NCBI GenBank assembly: GCA_030789695.1
Contig: CM061130.1
Span: forward strand, 17,292,561 to 17,356,560
Length of the DNA: 64,000 nt
DNA from: Scilla litardierei
Lineage: Eukaryota > Streptophyta > Magnoliopsida > Asparagales > Asparagaceae
Direction: 5' to 3'
The notes under the pieces were generated by a model. That model saw only the letters and a list, made by a program, of their open reading frames with translations, ran no database searches and was not told the DNA's origin. Positions 11,814-21,968 of the stretch are shown piece after piece. Every line of letters starts with the position of its first letter. Positions within the stretch are counted from its first letter, which is position 1. The position numbers were made by a program, and so were the translations under genes.

Positions 11814-12681
11814 TGTTGTTTTAAATGTGTGCTGAAAAAACCCCACATCATAGTGTCATGGAGCCCTCAATTGAATTGGGTAGCTGGGAATTGAAGACGT
11901 GGGGCTTCATGTTTCCTCTAGGCAACTGATTGCAAAGAAAAACAGGGATCAGCCATTTTCCAGAGAGCTTTTTCTCTCTCATTTTTTGCAGTGAACGAAA
12001 GGCTCGGCTGCCATTTTTCAGAGAGAAGCAAAGGGTCTTGGATTTGAGAATTGGAGGAGAAGAAAGCTAGGGAGCTTCTTCTCGTGTGAGATCCAAGGTG
12101 AGTGTCTGCATTTCTTCTTCCGTGTTTGAGATCTAGAGTCCCTTGGGTAGCTTCCTAGTTTGGGGCTATATTACCAAGGAGTGATCTCCATTGGTGTGGG
12201 ATTGGTCCCTTGAGGAGCTCTACATGTTGTAGGGGCTTTGTTATCAAGGATTTCCATTTGGTTGAGAGTGTGTGAGCTTGGTGAGAGATCTAGGGTTAGG
12301 TCTTGTTACTTGGAGCTATTCTCTCATTGTAGAGGAAGATGATGGGGTCGGTGTATGCCTTGCTTGATCAGTAGTGGAACCGGGTTCATTGGATGCTGGA
12401 TGTAGGTTGTTCGCAACCGAACCAGGGTACATCTTTGTCTCTTTTGTATTGCTCTTAATTTCGTATTATATTTGCGTGCTTACATTATCTATCGCAAGAT
12501 CGTTGAGGGAGTTGGTAGTTGGTGACAACTCTCTCTTGTGCCCGTGAGGTGTTTGGTTTTGTGCCTAGGTGACATCTCGGTGGAATTCGGGCTTGGGATT
12601 GTTTGGCCACCGTTTCTGCGTATCGTAGGTGGCATTGTGTACCTAGCCTAAGTGTTGGTGGAGGTGCACGAGGATCCAACA
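11814..12681 (+). repeat. 5' LTR (868 bp) of the copia tandem
   Basis: The LTR starts TGTTGTTTTAAATGTGTG and ends GAGGATCCAACA. The copy at 31420-32288 is the same length within one base and differs at scattered positions. The text GAAGACGTGGGGCTTCATG at 11893-11911 marks the point at which the third LTR is truncated. The LTR is followed after two bases by the primer binding site. Confidence 0.92.
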
Positions 12682-12683
12682 AG

Positions 12684-12695
12684 TGGTATCAGAGC
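12684..12695 (+). promoter_or_regulatory. Primer binding site, initiator Met-tRNA
   Basis: TGGTATCAGAGC lies two bases after the LTR end. It is the standard complement of the 3' end of plant initiator methionine tRNA used to prime minus-strand DNA synthesis by most plant copia and many gypsy elements. Confidence 0.93.
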
Positions 12696-12725
12696 TTTCG
12701 GTTTGCGAAGAAGTGTAGTGCCGCG

Positions 12726-13685
12726 ATGGCGTCTTGCTCATGTGAGGAGACGGCCGGGTGTTTATATGAAGTTGAGAGGCTTAATGGCCGGGACAATTAT
12801 GGTTTGTGGCGACAAAAGATGGTGTCTTTGGTGAAGCACCATGGAGTTTACGGTGCCGTATGTGATACATGCATGCCATGTAAGGCAACGATGTATGATA
12901 AGCGAAGGATGGAGCTTAAAGCCCCTGGTGAGGTATTGCAATCCTTGGAGGATGAGATCCTACGGCAATTTGCCGATGTGGAGGTCGTGAGCGACCTATG
13001 GAGGATGCTTGAAGCTCGGTACTCGACCAAGACACCAATTGGACGAAGGTTGCAATTGTGGCAACGCTTCTATACTCACAGGATGAAAAGGGGAACCACG
13101 TTGTGAAACCATGTTGGCGAGATGGACCGTATAGTAATGGACCTATGGGAATTGGGGAGTGTGATAGAGGATGAGCAACATGCTATGTCACTATTGTGTT
13201 CTCTTGCTCCAGTGTATTCCAAGTTTGTAGGCTCGACGTTAAATGGCCGAGACTCACTCACGTTGGATGAGGTGAAGTTCGCATTGAATACGGAGGATCT
13301 TCAAAGTTTGGTGTTAGTTGACACCGATGGTTGTGAGGTACCCAATGTCATCCGGGGTCGCCAAGAGGGCGGACCCACTCCAAGATCCAAGACGGGCCGT
13401 ACCAAGAGTTGGAATCGGCGGTAGAGGCAGCGGTCCAAGTCAAGGGGCCGAGGTGACAACAAATGCTTTCTATGTAAGGAAAGCGGGCATTGGAAGAGGG
13501 ATTGTCCGAGGTTGAAAGCGAGGACGTCGATTGGCATTGTGGAAGATGTTGCACAGAGTTCGACTCATGTTGGAGCACGAGACGGGATGTTTTCTGGCGA
13601 GGATGATTGCTCAGTGTTTGCGGCATTCTCCGTGGGAGAAGCGCAATGTTTGTGGTTATTGGACTCGGGGTGTTCATTCCATATG
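12726..13685 (+). pseudogene. Copia gag and start of protease, internal copy B
   Basis: The ATG at 12726 opens MASCSCEETAGCLYEVERLN, then NYGLWRQKM, a copia gag N-terminus (DUF4219/UBN2 type). Residues near 60-130 contain LRQFADVEVVSDLWRMLEAR and GRRLQLWQRFYTHRM. A TGA at 13104 replaces the TGG of copy C. A second stop (TAG, 13422) is shared with copy C. Beyond it, in the same frame, lie a CX2CX4HX4C zinc knuckle (13464-13505) and the protease active site DSG (13662-13670). The frame is cut after DSGCSFHM by the 13686 insertion and resumes at 28685 with TPDRSAFDSY. Confidence 0.88.
13681..13685. repeat. Left copy of the 5-bp target-site duplication ATATG
   Basis: ATATG here and at 28680-28684 flank the 13686-28679 element. 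Internal copy C carries a single ATATG at 33288-33292 in otherwise matching sequence (CATTCCATATGACTCCGG), which is the unoccupied site. Confidence 0.95.
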
Positions 13686-14425
13686 TGTAACGGTCGCTTT
13701 CCGACCGTTCGTAGTTTCTGCGTGCACGTGCCTTATCGTGCAAGTATTTTATTTTACAATTTCTGGATTCCGAAATTTGCGATGCGATGTGCCGTTGCGA
13801 TCATTTTGGGGTGTTGGATTTTATTGTAAATTTTGGGAACGTCGTCTCATGGCTCGTTTTCTCGCAAAACGACTTTGAATGATAGGGGCGTTTTAGTCCT
13901 TTGACTCAAAACGCCGTTTCCGATTTTACGTAAATTTTTGGTAGGCGTTATACACGATCAGGCTCTGTAGATCTGTGCGTCTCGTCTCCACGATCGCCCC
14001 GGTATTTTCGGATTATTTTTCCGACGCCCGGTTTGAGAGTTATCGCCCGGATAAATCTGGACCGTTGATTTGCCCTGATCAATTTCGAAATTCAAATTGA
14101 TTAGCCAAATCTGGCTATATCCCAAATTATCTTCATAATATCTTTCCTAAACTGTTTTTCTACTTGTCCCCTAGACTTATCCCTAATCGTACACCCTCTA
14201 TCCCTTAGATCTTCCCTTTTTAACCCAAATTCTATAGGTCTATAGAAATTTTAATTATTATTAATAATAGCTCAAACTTTAACCCAAACCCTAATTCCTA
14301 TTTCCCGCAACAGCCTAGGCAACCCGCAGCCGCCGGCCTCTTCCCCCAAATCCCCAATGTTCCCCATCTCTCTCACGCATCTCTCTCTTTCTCTCTCTCT
14401 CAGCCACTTTCTCTCTCTGCTCCAC

Positions 14426-14890
14426 AGCCTCAGCGCGCGCCGCCGCGGCGCTCTCGCCGCGATCCGCCGCCGTTCAAGCCCGCGCCGCCGTGCGGAGCTT
14501 CTCGCCGTGCAAAATCGCAGCGCCGCCCGATCGCCTGAAAACCGCCGCACCTCCCCCAAAATCCCGATCGTCGGCGAACCCCCGTCGCGATCTCCGCCTC
14601 CGGCCTCCCCCACGGAGACGCCGCCCCTCCCCGTGCCCGAGGCCACCTAACGGCTGCCGGTGGCCCTCTTTCACGTGGCGGCAGCAGCACGGATGCTGCT
14701 GTGGAATCTTTCCGTCGCCTGCCGCCATTCAGACGCTGCCGGAGCCCAGATCGGTCGCCGTCGACTCTCCTCAAGTCGGTGACCCCTCTCGTCGACCTGC
14801 CGCCTCCCCTGAGACGCCCCGACAGCCGCCTCCTAGGCCGGATAGACCGCAGCCAACTCTCCAGCAGCTTCTCGTCACCGTTGTGAGGCC
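14426..14890 (+). other. GC-rich leader-like block of the LARD LTR
   Basis: A pyrimidine patch (CTCTCTCT runs, 14366-14425) is followed by about 460 bp of CCGCC/CGCCG-rich DNA; the block recurs at about 22725-23180 in the right LTR. Blocks of the same kind lie at about 27010-27360 (minus) and 54060-54205 in two other LTRs. The position about 0.75-1.2 kb into each LTR suggests the start of the transcribed R/leader segment. This is inferred from layout only. Confidence 0.5.
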
Positions 14891-15263
14891 GTTGCTCGCT
14901 GTCTCGGTGATCGCTCCGGGATGTAACCCAAAGAACGGTTGTAGTTTTACCGCAAGCGCACGGTATAGCGGCGAGTGGGATATCGAACACAGGGAGGACG
15001 AATGACCGTGCTTGTTCCAATCAACCTGGCTATTTAAGAAGAAAGATTTGCCTTTGGCGATCCTGTCACAATCGTCAGACAAAGTGCGGAAATATCAAAT
15101 CAAATAAAGAACGTCTAGGGAATGGGGAATCCCCGCTACTCACCGTATTTCATAAATGTGGGTCATCAGTATCAAAATTGCTAGAATAAGATTTTGGATG
15201 AACTAGTCGCAACTGAATGTAGAACCAAGCTCACGCTCTCGCGCAGTTGCCGGTCTATAGCTA

Positions 15264-15563
15264 TCCTAGGTTCGGGTCCAATCTCTTGCAAACCCTAGCC
15301 TAGGAAAGCTAGCATTAGGATCAACATCATCGTTCAATCGTGTACCGAGCCCAATCTCTTGCAAACTCGGGCCACGACCTAGGTTGGGATAGTTCCTACC
15401 CGTCCAATCTCTTGCAAACGGGTATTGGCACGGAATTGCAACCGGAAACCCTAGTATCGGTCCAATCTCTTGCAAACCGATACTACGGAAATTCGATTCC
15501 AACCCAATTTGGATTTCTAGGGTTTCCTATCGAATTGGGATCCAATCTCTTGCAAATCCCAAT
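15264..15563 (-). repeat. Five hairpins with a constant 16-nt loop and different stems
   Basis: The loop TCCAATCTCTTGCAAA (one variant starts CCC) occurs five times. Each copy is flanked by arms that pair with each other but differ between copies: 15264-15305 (11 of 13 pairs), 15339-15376 (9 of 11), 15397-15424 (TACCCG with CGGGTA), 15452-15485 (TAGTATCGG with CCGATACTA) and 15534-15563 (ATTGGGA with TCCCAAT). Spacing is 21-48 bp. On the predicted transcribed (minus) strand the loop reads TTTGCAAGAGATTGGA and lies several hundred nt downstream of the TATA-like box, hence inside RNA. Confidence 0.9.
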
Positions 15564-15955
15564 CGGTATGAACTCCTAGCTACCCGTAGTAAATCGATCC
15601 CAATCTAATCCCTAAATATCAATTCTAGCAAAATTTCTACTAATTCATCACAAATATGAAATTGGGCTTGTAGGGTTCATCCCCACGCCCCAAGACGTGG
15701 AGACTACTCACAATTCATAGCAAGATCACAAAAATAAATAATGAAATAAGCAATAGAATTCATCACAATATTGAGATATGCAATAAAAATAAGATTTTTA
15801 GAGAATAGAGACACAAACCAATGGAGTTCTTCAATTATTCCAACAAAAATCAAATTTTGTCTCCTCTCCAATCTCAAGAATAAAGCTAAAAAGTAAATCT
15901 AAAAAGCTGCAAAAATCTAAGAGAAAGCTCTCCAAAACTAGGGTAAAAACAGGGG

Positions 15956-15962
15956 TTAAATA
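15956..15962 (-). promoter_or_regulatory. TATA-like box of the 14908-16722 LTR
   Basis: The minus strand reads GGGGTATTTAACCCC centred here. It is followed about 40 bp downstream by a pyrimidine-rich stretch and preceded by the CTCGGCCGAG array about 85 bp upstream. It is a weak motif on its own; the position relative to the array supports it. Confidence 0.4.
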
Positions 15963-16045
15963 CCCCCCAAAATCGTCCAAAAACTGTGACCAAAATACCC
16001 CTGCGCAGCCTGTTTTCCGCAATTTTCGCTACAGGCAGCGCGTCG

Positions 16046-16428
16046 CACTCGGCCGAGTGACAAAAGTCGCTCGGCCGAGTGAGAAACCCTGTAATTTTCC
16101 AGTAAGTCTTGATCTTCAGGGGTCTCTACTTCGGGGGCGGCTCGACCGAGTGAGTTGTCGTCACTCGGCCGATGGCTTCATGGTACTCGGGCGGACGGGA
16201 TTATCCACTCAGCCGAGTGGGTTTTCTGAAGCTCAGGCATCCGAAAAACAGTAACTTGGCGATTTTTGAATAGCTTCGTCTGGGCGCCACTCGGGCGGAC
16301 GAGATCTCGTCACTCGGCCGATGTGGTCTCCGTCGCTCGGCCGGGTGCACATATGAATCGTGTCTGAACTGGTCGGCCGAGCGGTGTCTCGCTGGTCGGC
16401 CGAGTGGCTCCTCCACTCGGCCGAGTGG
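16046..16428. repeat. Array of about ten CTCGGCCGAG-type palindromes
   Basis: CACTCGGCCGAGTG at 16046 and 16415, and variants (CTCGACCGAG, CTCAGCCGAG, GGTCGGCCGAG, CTCGGCCGAT), occur every 20-70 bp with unrelated spacers. The motif is self-complementary and differs from the CCGACTAG motif of other LTRs here, but its placement before a TATA-like box is the same. Confidence 0.85.
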
Positions 16429-17930
16429 GACACAAAAAATGCCCAATCAGCTTGTTTTGGCCTCCTCGTCGCTCCTGTGACGTCCGTTCTTCTTCCACTC
16501 CTCTCCAACAGCGAAATACCCCTTGGGGAGGTCGTCGGTGACCCTCTGGAGTAAGCGCATCTCGAGATCACTCCAAATCGCACCAAATCACCTGAAATGC
16601 GACAAAAACAACAAATCGTGAAAAGCATCGCAATATCGTCGATATATCGTGAAAAACATGATTTGGGCGATCTAAATGGCATGCAAACATGCGGGAAAAA
16701 GGTGTAAAATAAGGAGTGATCACTCGGTTCACCATTGTCGTGTCGCCTCCGTCGCTTCACCTGCAGCGCGCATTGGAGAGAGAGGAGCAAGTATCACACG
16801 TATCATGTAAGCGCTGATGTTAAACTAAACGTTGTTAAACATGTCAGTAGCATGTCCCGTAAGCTGAGTGTGTTTTATGCTGCTGTTAACAACCTAAGCT
16901 AGGGCCAATTATATTAGTTCTCCTTAAGATTAACTGTACATACTCCTTTATAGGGGTTAGCTATATGTAATCTAACTAGTATATAATGAAGTGCAGATAC
17001 CTAATGCTACATCTCTTATATATATACGTTTCCAATTTATATTGTCCTGTTAAGTTAGTGTGTATCATGTTAGATAATTATATCATCTAGTAAGTTAAAA
17101 ATTAGTGCACAACTTGGTATTAGAATGACCTAAAGAACACTTGAATCTATACCAAATCGGGTCATAAGTCGACACGCTAGTTATCTAGTAATGTAAACAA
17201 AGTTTGTGTTAACCAATTTTAAAGACTGCTAACTTATTATGTAAACCAACCTTGCAGACGACGCCGATGCATCGCGTTCAGACTGGACATCCGCTTTCAG
17301 ACCCGACGTCTGATCAACGTTCAAACGCAGCAAAGGTTAGTCCCCTAACTCGTAGCGAACCCACACTGTAGAAAACCGAACCCTAACTAAAACTGGACAA
17401 TTATAATTAAATTTACTTTTCCGCACCAGTAAAACGCTGCTCACCGTAGAAATCGACCATCGGACAAATTTTCTGTGCTCATAGGGTAGTGGTCGATTTA
17501 GGTTGATAAAACATCAAAATTTTGATGATTGACAAATAGGATAGCCCCGATAACCTAGAAATGAACCTAAATAGGAGTTAATGAAAAACGCGACCTGACA
17601 CCGTCGCAGTGACACTATTTCAGACGGACGACCGCGGACGCGACGCTTGGACGAGACGCTCCGGACGGACGACGCACTCGCCATTTCAGGCAAGTGTATC
17701 CACTTGCACTTTTGGCCGTGCTTAGGCCCTAATTGGTTAGAATTGTTAACTGTGAACAAATAGAACCGGACGTGAAATGATAGCGTCCGGGACGACCCCT
17801 GACGGCTCAGACTTGACGACGAAGTCTGAGTCTGACAACAACAACTTTTGATACTGTAGGGCTATCATGTGTGTGTGTGTGCGTGTGGACACCCTAGAAT
17901 AACAACTCCCTACACTTGTCATGTCGTGTC

Positions 17931-18425
17931 CTGTTACACAAAAAGCCTTCGGGCGTTTCGGATGCTTTCCTAGCGGAAGTGATCCCTGTTACCCAAAAAG
18001 CCTTCGGGCGTTTCGGATGCTTTCCTAGCGGAAGTGATCCCTGTTACACAAAAAGCCTTCGGGCGTTTCGGATGCTTTCCTAGCGGAAGTGATCCCTGTT
18101 ACCCAAAAAGCCTTCGGGCGTTTCGGATGCTTTCCTAGCGGAAGTGATCCCTGTTACACAAAAAGCCTTCGGGCGCTTTGGATGCTTTCCTAGCGGAAGT
18201 GATCCCTGTTACACAAAAAGCCTTCAAGCGTTTCGGATGCTTTCCTAGCGGAAGTGATCCCTGTTACCCAAAAAGCCTTCGGGCGTTTCGGATGCTTTCC
18301 TAGCGAAAGTGATCCCTGTTACACAAAAAGCCTTCGTGCGTTTCGGATGCTTTCCTAGCGGAAGTGATCCCTGTTACCCAAAAAGCCTTCGGGTGTTTCG
18401 GATGTTTCCCTAGCGGAAATGATCC
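17931..18425 (+). repeat. Nine tandem 55-bp units in the left LARD LTR
   Basis: Each unit begins CTGTTACACA or CTGTTACCCA, continues AAAAGCCTTCGGGCG and TTTCGGATGCTTTCC, and ends TAGCGGAAGTGATCC. There are exactly nine units, as in the right LTR. The order of the two variants (A = ACAC, C = ACCC) is A C A C A A C A C. The last unit is the most diverged in both LTRs (GGATGTTTCCC). Confidence 0.95.
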
Positions 18426-19240
18426 CTGTAAATCTTGTCCTGAGTTCCTGGGTTTGGGGTTGGGTTGAGCGTGCGCACGGCAAGAGGGTCTGATCCCCCT
18501 CGAACCGTAAGGCGTGAACCCTTTCGTGTCTCACTTGTCCTGTCTTGTCTTGTCCCGTCACGTCCCGTTTTGTCTTGACACCTGTAGGTTAGTTCCGTAG
18601 TTGGTAGCACACGCTACGACTACTACCTGTCCCGTTTTACTTTCCTGATGCGTTACTTCCTGTCGTGTTACCCTGTTATAACCACAGCATGCTAATCAAC
18701 CAGTAAACTGTTGCGTAAAAGAACCCCAGCATGCTAATCAACCAGTAAACCGTTGTTTAAAGTTGATACACTTGCAGTAAAGTCTAACCCTTCTTGTAGA
18801 CTTTACCTGACGTACAGTTCCTTTTTCTTGGGTGCTGTACGTCAGGTGCTCAGCCAGAGTTCGTGGACGAGGCAGACTCACTGGAGTACGAGGAGCCGAG
18901 GACGTTGATCCAGAGTTCGTACCTGACGAGGATCAGACCTTGAGGTCTTTTAGTCGCCACTTTCCGAGGGTACTACTTTTAGGTTTGTCTTTAAATCTTT
19001 TGTTGCCATGCTTAGGCTTTCTTTTTAGACTTTGTACCAGTTGGATATTATATCTCTAATTTAATGAATGCCTTTTTCCTTCCTGTACTTCTGTTGTTTC
19101 GAACTTTATTAATGCAAGAACCTGAATCTTTTAAATTGGTACCCCTACAGACGCTTATTGGGTCCGAGCTTCATAGCTCCGGCCTAAGCGGGCCTTAGTC
19201 ACGCTTCGCCTCCGTCCATTTTGGGAAGCGGGGCGTGACA

Positions 19241-21968
19241 GGTTTTAGTGATGGCCCATGAAGGTCTCGTAAAAGTTCGGAACAATAAAAGTACCGCATT
19301 CATTTAATATCCACATACAAGTCTGAATTAGTTTTCCAGTCTTAGTTAGTGAAAAGACTTAGGTAGACGTCCCGATTTGATAGTCAGACGCCTTGGTTAG
19401 GATTTAGGCGTACACGTCTTAGGATATCTTAGTAGCCTCTCCCTCCCTAACTCTGACCAAATTAGATTTCTAGAGTCCTTCTTTTAGTTAGTCGCTCGCC
19501 CAGCTCCATCGACTTCGGGCCAGCAGAACGTAACCTTGATTCCCTTAGGAACTTTTTCCCCCTAGATCCTGATTGTAGTTTAGCTCGTTAGGAAATCTTA
19601 GCGCCAAGCTCTCCTGATCTTTAGACGACCCGATGAGTAGGACCCCTGACTCTTAGCGTCTCTCTGATCATTACAATTCTGCGTTATCGATCGTAGGGTC
19701 CCATCGTAGCCTCCTTGCATCTTATTCTATGTGTAACCACCATGCGATCATTTTCCTTTCTCCCGATTCGCGTGATCGTTTCCGGACGATTATCGTTGAT
19801 CCTTCGAATCCCTTCCTTGACCAATTCTACTTCCTCTTGAAGTATTTTCGAAATTTATTATTAAGTCTTTCGCTCAGCTTAACTTCTTGAAAACCTTTCA
19901 AAATTCTTGTTTTTCGGTTGAGTTAAAATTCTTTCACTAATCTTGAAACCTCCCTGGTCGTAAAATTATTTTACTATCTCGTACTTGTTTTCAAATAGGC
20001 ATTTTCGTGTTTCAGTTTTAAACCTCGTTATCAGTTCTATAATCCAATATATATATACATGTTACTTTTCTAACTACAAAATTTTATTGCTAATCACTTA
20101 CCGTAGATATTTTTTTTAAAAAATATTTTCTAAACTAGAGGGAACTCCAATTATTTTATTATTATTATTATATCAGTGACCACATTTCAAAAATATTTGT
20201 GTAAACTTATTTTCATTTGCAAAACAATCATTTCTCACCCTACCCATTCTTCCTTCGTCTTACTTTTTCCAAAACTTTGATTTGCTACATCTACTCACTT
20301 TTAAGTATATGAATATATATATATATTTTTAAAGGTATATGATACCATATTTGGCACCAAATCCTTCTTTCATCGTTAAATCTTTTTGCAATATTTTTGT
20401 CCCGTCCATCCGACTATCTTCTTACCCTCGCCTTACATGACTTCGTTCTTTAGATCGTGTTTCGTGTCGTTCTGGTTTCGGTCTCCCTCTTGTATGTAGA
20501 CATCAGCGCCTGTAGTTGTCTATGCCATCCCTAGCTAGTAGTGGGCCCTTGAGTTTGTGATGTCATGATGTATATATAGGTATAGTGTGTAGATCTGTAT
20601 GAGTGTGTCATCTTTAGGATCCTGATAATTGCCTTTTGTGTCTTGAATGTGTACTCGGTGTTAACCATGTTATGATTGAAATTGTCTGAAAGACGGTATT
20701 CATACGTATATGAATAAGGTCATGGCAGGCAATTTCCTCAGACGTAGTTTTTCGCGATTATAAAATAGCTTATCTTTGACTGCGTGTGATTGTATCAAGA
20801 CCTTGTCTTTCTTTTAAACCAAACATTTAAAGTTTTCGAAATTAGCTCACAAGATCACAATTCAATTATCCTTCCTCAACCATTACCACGACTCCACACG
20901 TTTTTTTTTCAAATGTTTAAAAAAATGTGTCACTGGTTTTAAGTTTCCCTTTTCTCTTCTCTTTCTCTCCATTTAGAAATGTTATGTTTTGGTAGTTATA
21001 GTTTTGGGACTAGCCATTATGGTTATAGGATTTTGTTTGCGGGTAGGCTCAGGGTGAGACGAGTTTTTTTTATTACATCAATGATTAATTGATTTCGGAA
21101 CACAAGGATGTTGGATTAGAATTTCTTTTGGATATAAAGAGTGAGCTGTCCAAGACTTATTTATAATACCGATGTGTGACGGACTCAAAGGAGAATTCTA
21201 GTTGAATGAGATTATATGCGTGAAGATGAGAACTTAACAGATTTGAGGCTTAGACGAATGGTAGATAGGGATGGCTACAGAGTATAGTATAAGTTAGGGT
21301 GATCATGAGATTGAGTGGAGCTTTTATTAGCATCGAGACTTGATTGTTGAGTTGACGTGAGAAGACATTGGGAATGACACGACGTGTTGAGATGAGTAGA
21401 TGGTTAGGTTGACGGATTTAATATTGGTTGAAAATAATTATAGTAGGTAGGTTGAGATGTGATCTTGATAGTCCGAATTATTTGGTGGATAAAATTATGG
21501 GAAGATACGACAAGGAATGTATTAAGGACACGACGATTGTTGATTTGTGAAAGGTGTGATGAGATAGACAGATGTTCGTCTTCGATTGGTGATTGACTAG
21601 AAAATCATTTTTAGCGATTGATTAATATTGGGAAGAGATCGAGGGTTTAAAAGATGTTATGAGCGATGATGTTTAGCGGAGTGGTATGGTATGAGAAGAT
21701 GATTATTATTCTTTTGTGAGGACTTGGAGTTGGGAATTTTAACAATAGTGATGGGTCTATAGTTAAGTGTCAGGATGTGAGATTAGTCGTGGCTTTATCC
21801 AGTGAAAAGGAGGATTATGATGGATTATTTAAGGAACGATGTTGAAGTTATAGGATTAGAGATCATTGTGGGGAAGATGGGAGTTATAGGCTTAAGTATT
21901 TATAGATTTTATAATTAGTTTTAGTATGAGTGATTACGAGGACGGAATCATTTCTAAGGTGGGTAGAA
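19241..21968 (+). mobile_element. Non-coding internal region of the LARD with 3' polypurine tract
   Basis: The region begins GGTTTTAGTGATGGCCCATG and ends with the polypurine tract AAGGTGGGTAGAA (21956-21968). No long ORF, zinc knuckle, protease, RT or integrase motif is seen. It is homologous in patches to 1-1477 (minus strand). No canonical Met-tRNA primer site follows the LTR, and the true primer site was not identified. The right half is rich in GATGAG/TTGATG words and reads like a coding region long decayed, but no protein can be named. Confidence 0.75.

Larger units (their letters stand above)
14908..16722 (-). mobile_element. Solo LTR (1815 bp) nested in the LARD left LTR
   Basis: The right LTR of the same LARD lacks this block (CTGTCTCGGTTCACC at about 23185-23199), which proves an insertion. 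CTCGG is present at 14903-14907 and 16723-16727. Ends are TGATCACTCC (minus-strand start) and GGAGCGATCA, so it has TG...CA termini with a 10-bp imperfect inverted repeat. No ORF or PBS is seen, hence a solo LTR. On the minus strand the order is a palindrome array, a TATA-like box, then the hairpin array. The family is not recognised beyond LTR retrotransposon. Confidence 0.85.
13686..19240 (+). repeat. Left LTR of the LARD, interrupted at 14908-16722
   Basis: The LTR runs from TGTAACGGTCGCTTTCC to GGGAAGCGGGGCGTGACA. Landmarks are a CT-rich patch (14366-14425), a GC-rich block (14426-14890), a possible small exon at about 17257-17335 between TTGCAG and AAAGGTTAGT, the 55-bp repeat array and a TCAGGTGCTCAGCCAGAG segment near 18842. 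Proline/arginine-rich ORFs in the GC block (for example 14490-15005) arise from composition and run into the inserted element, so I do not call them genes. The two LTRs look very similar by eye. Confidence 0.9.

Noticed and set aside
14272..15082. Proline/arginine- and glycine-rich ORFs on both strands, repeated at 22555-23297
   Set aside because: They come from the GC-rich block inside LTRs, exist on both strands and continue into a later insertion, so they are compositional.
17931..18425. Regular 55-bp repeats that might suggest a CRISPR-like array
   Set aside because: There are no unique spacers; units are directly adjacent, duplicated in both LTRs of a plant retroelement.
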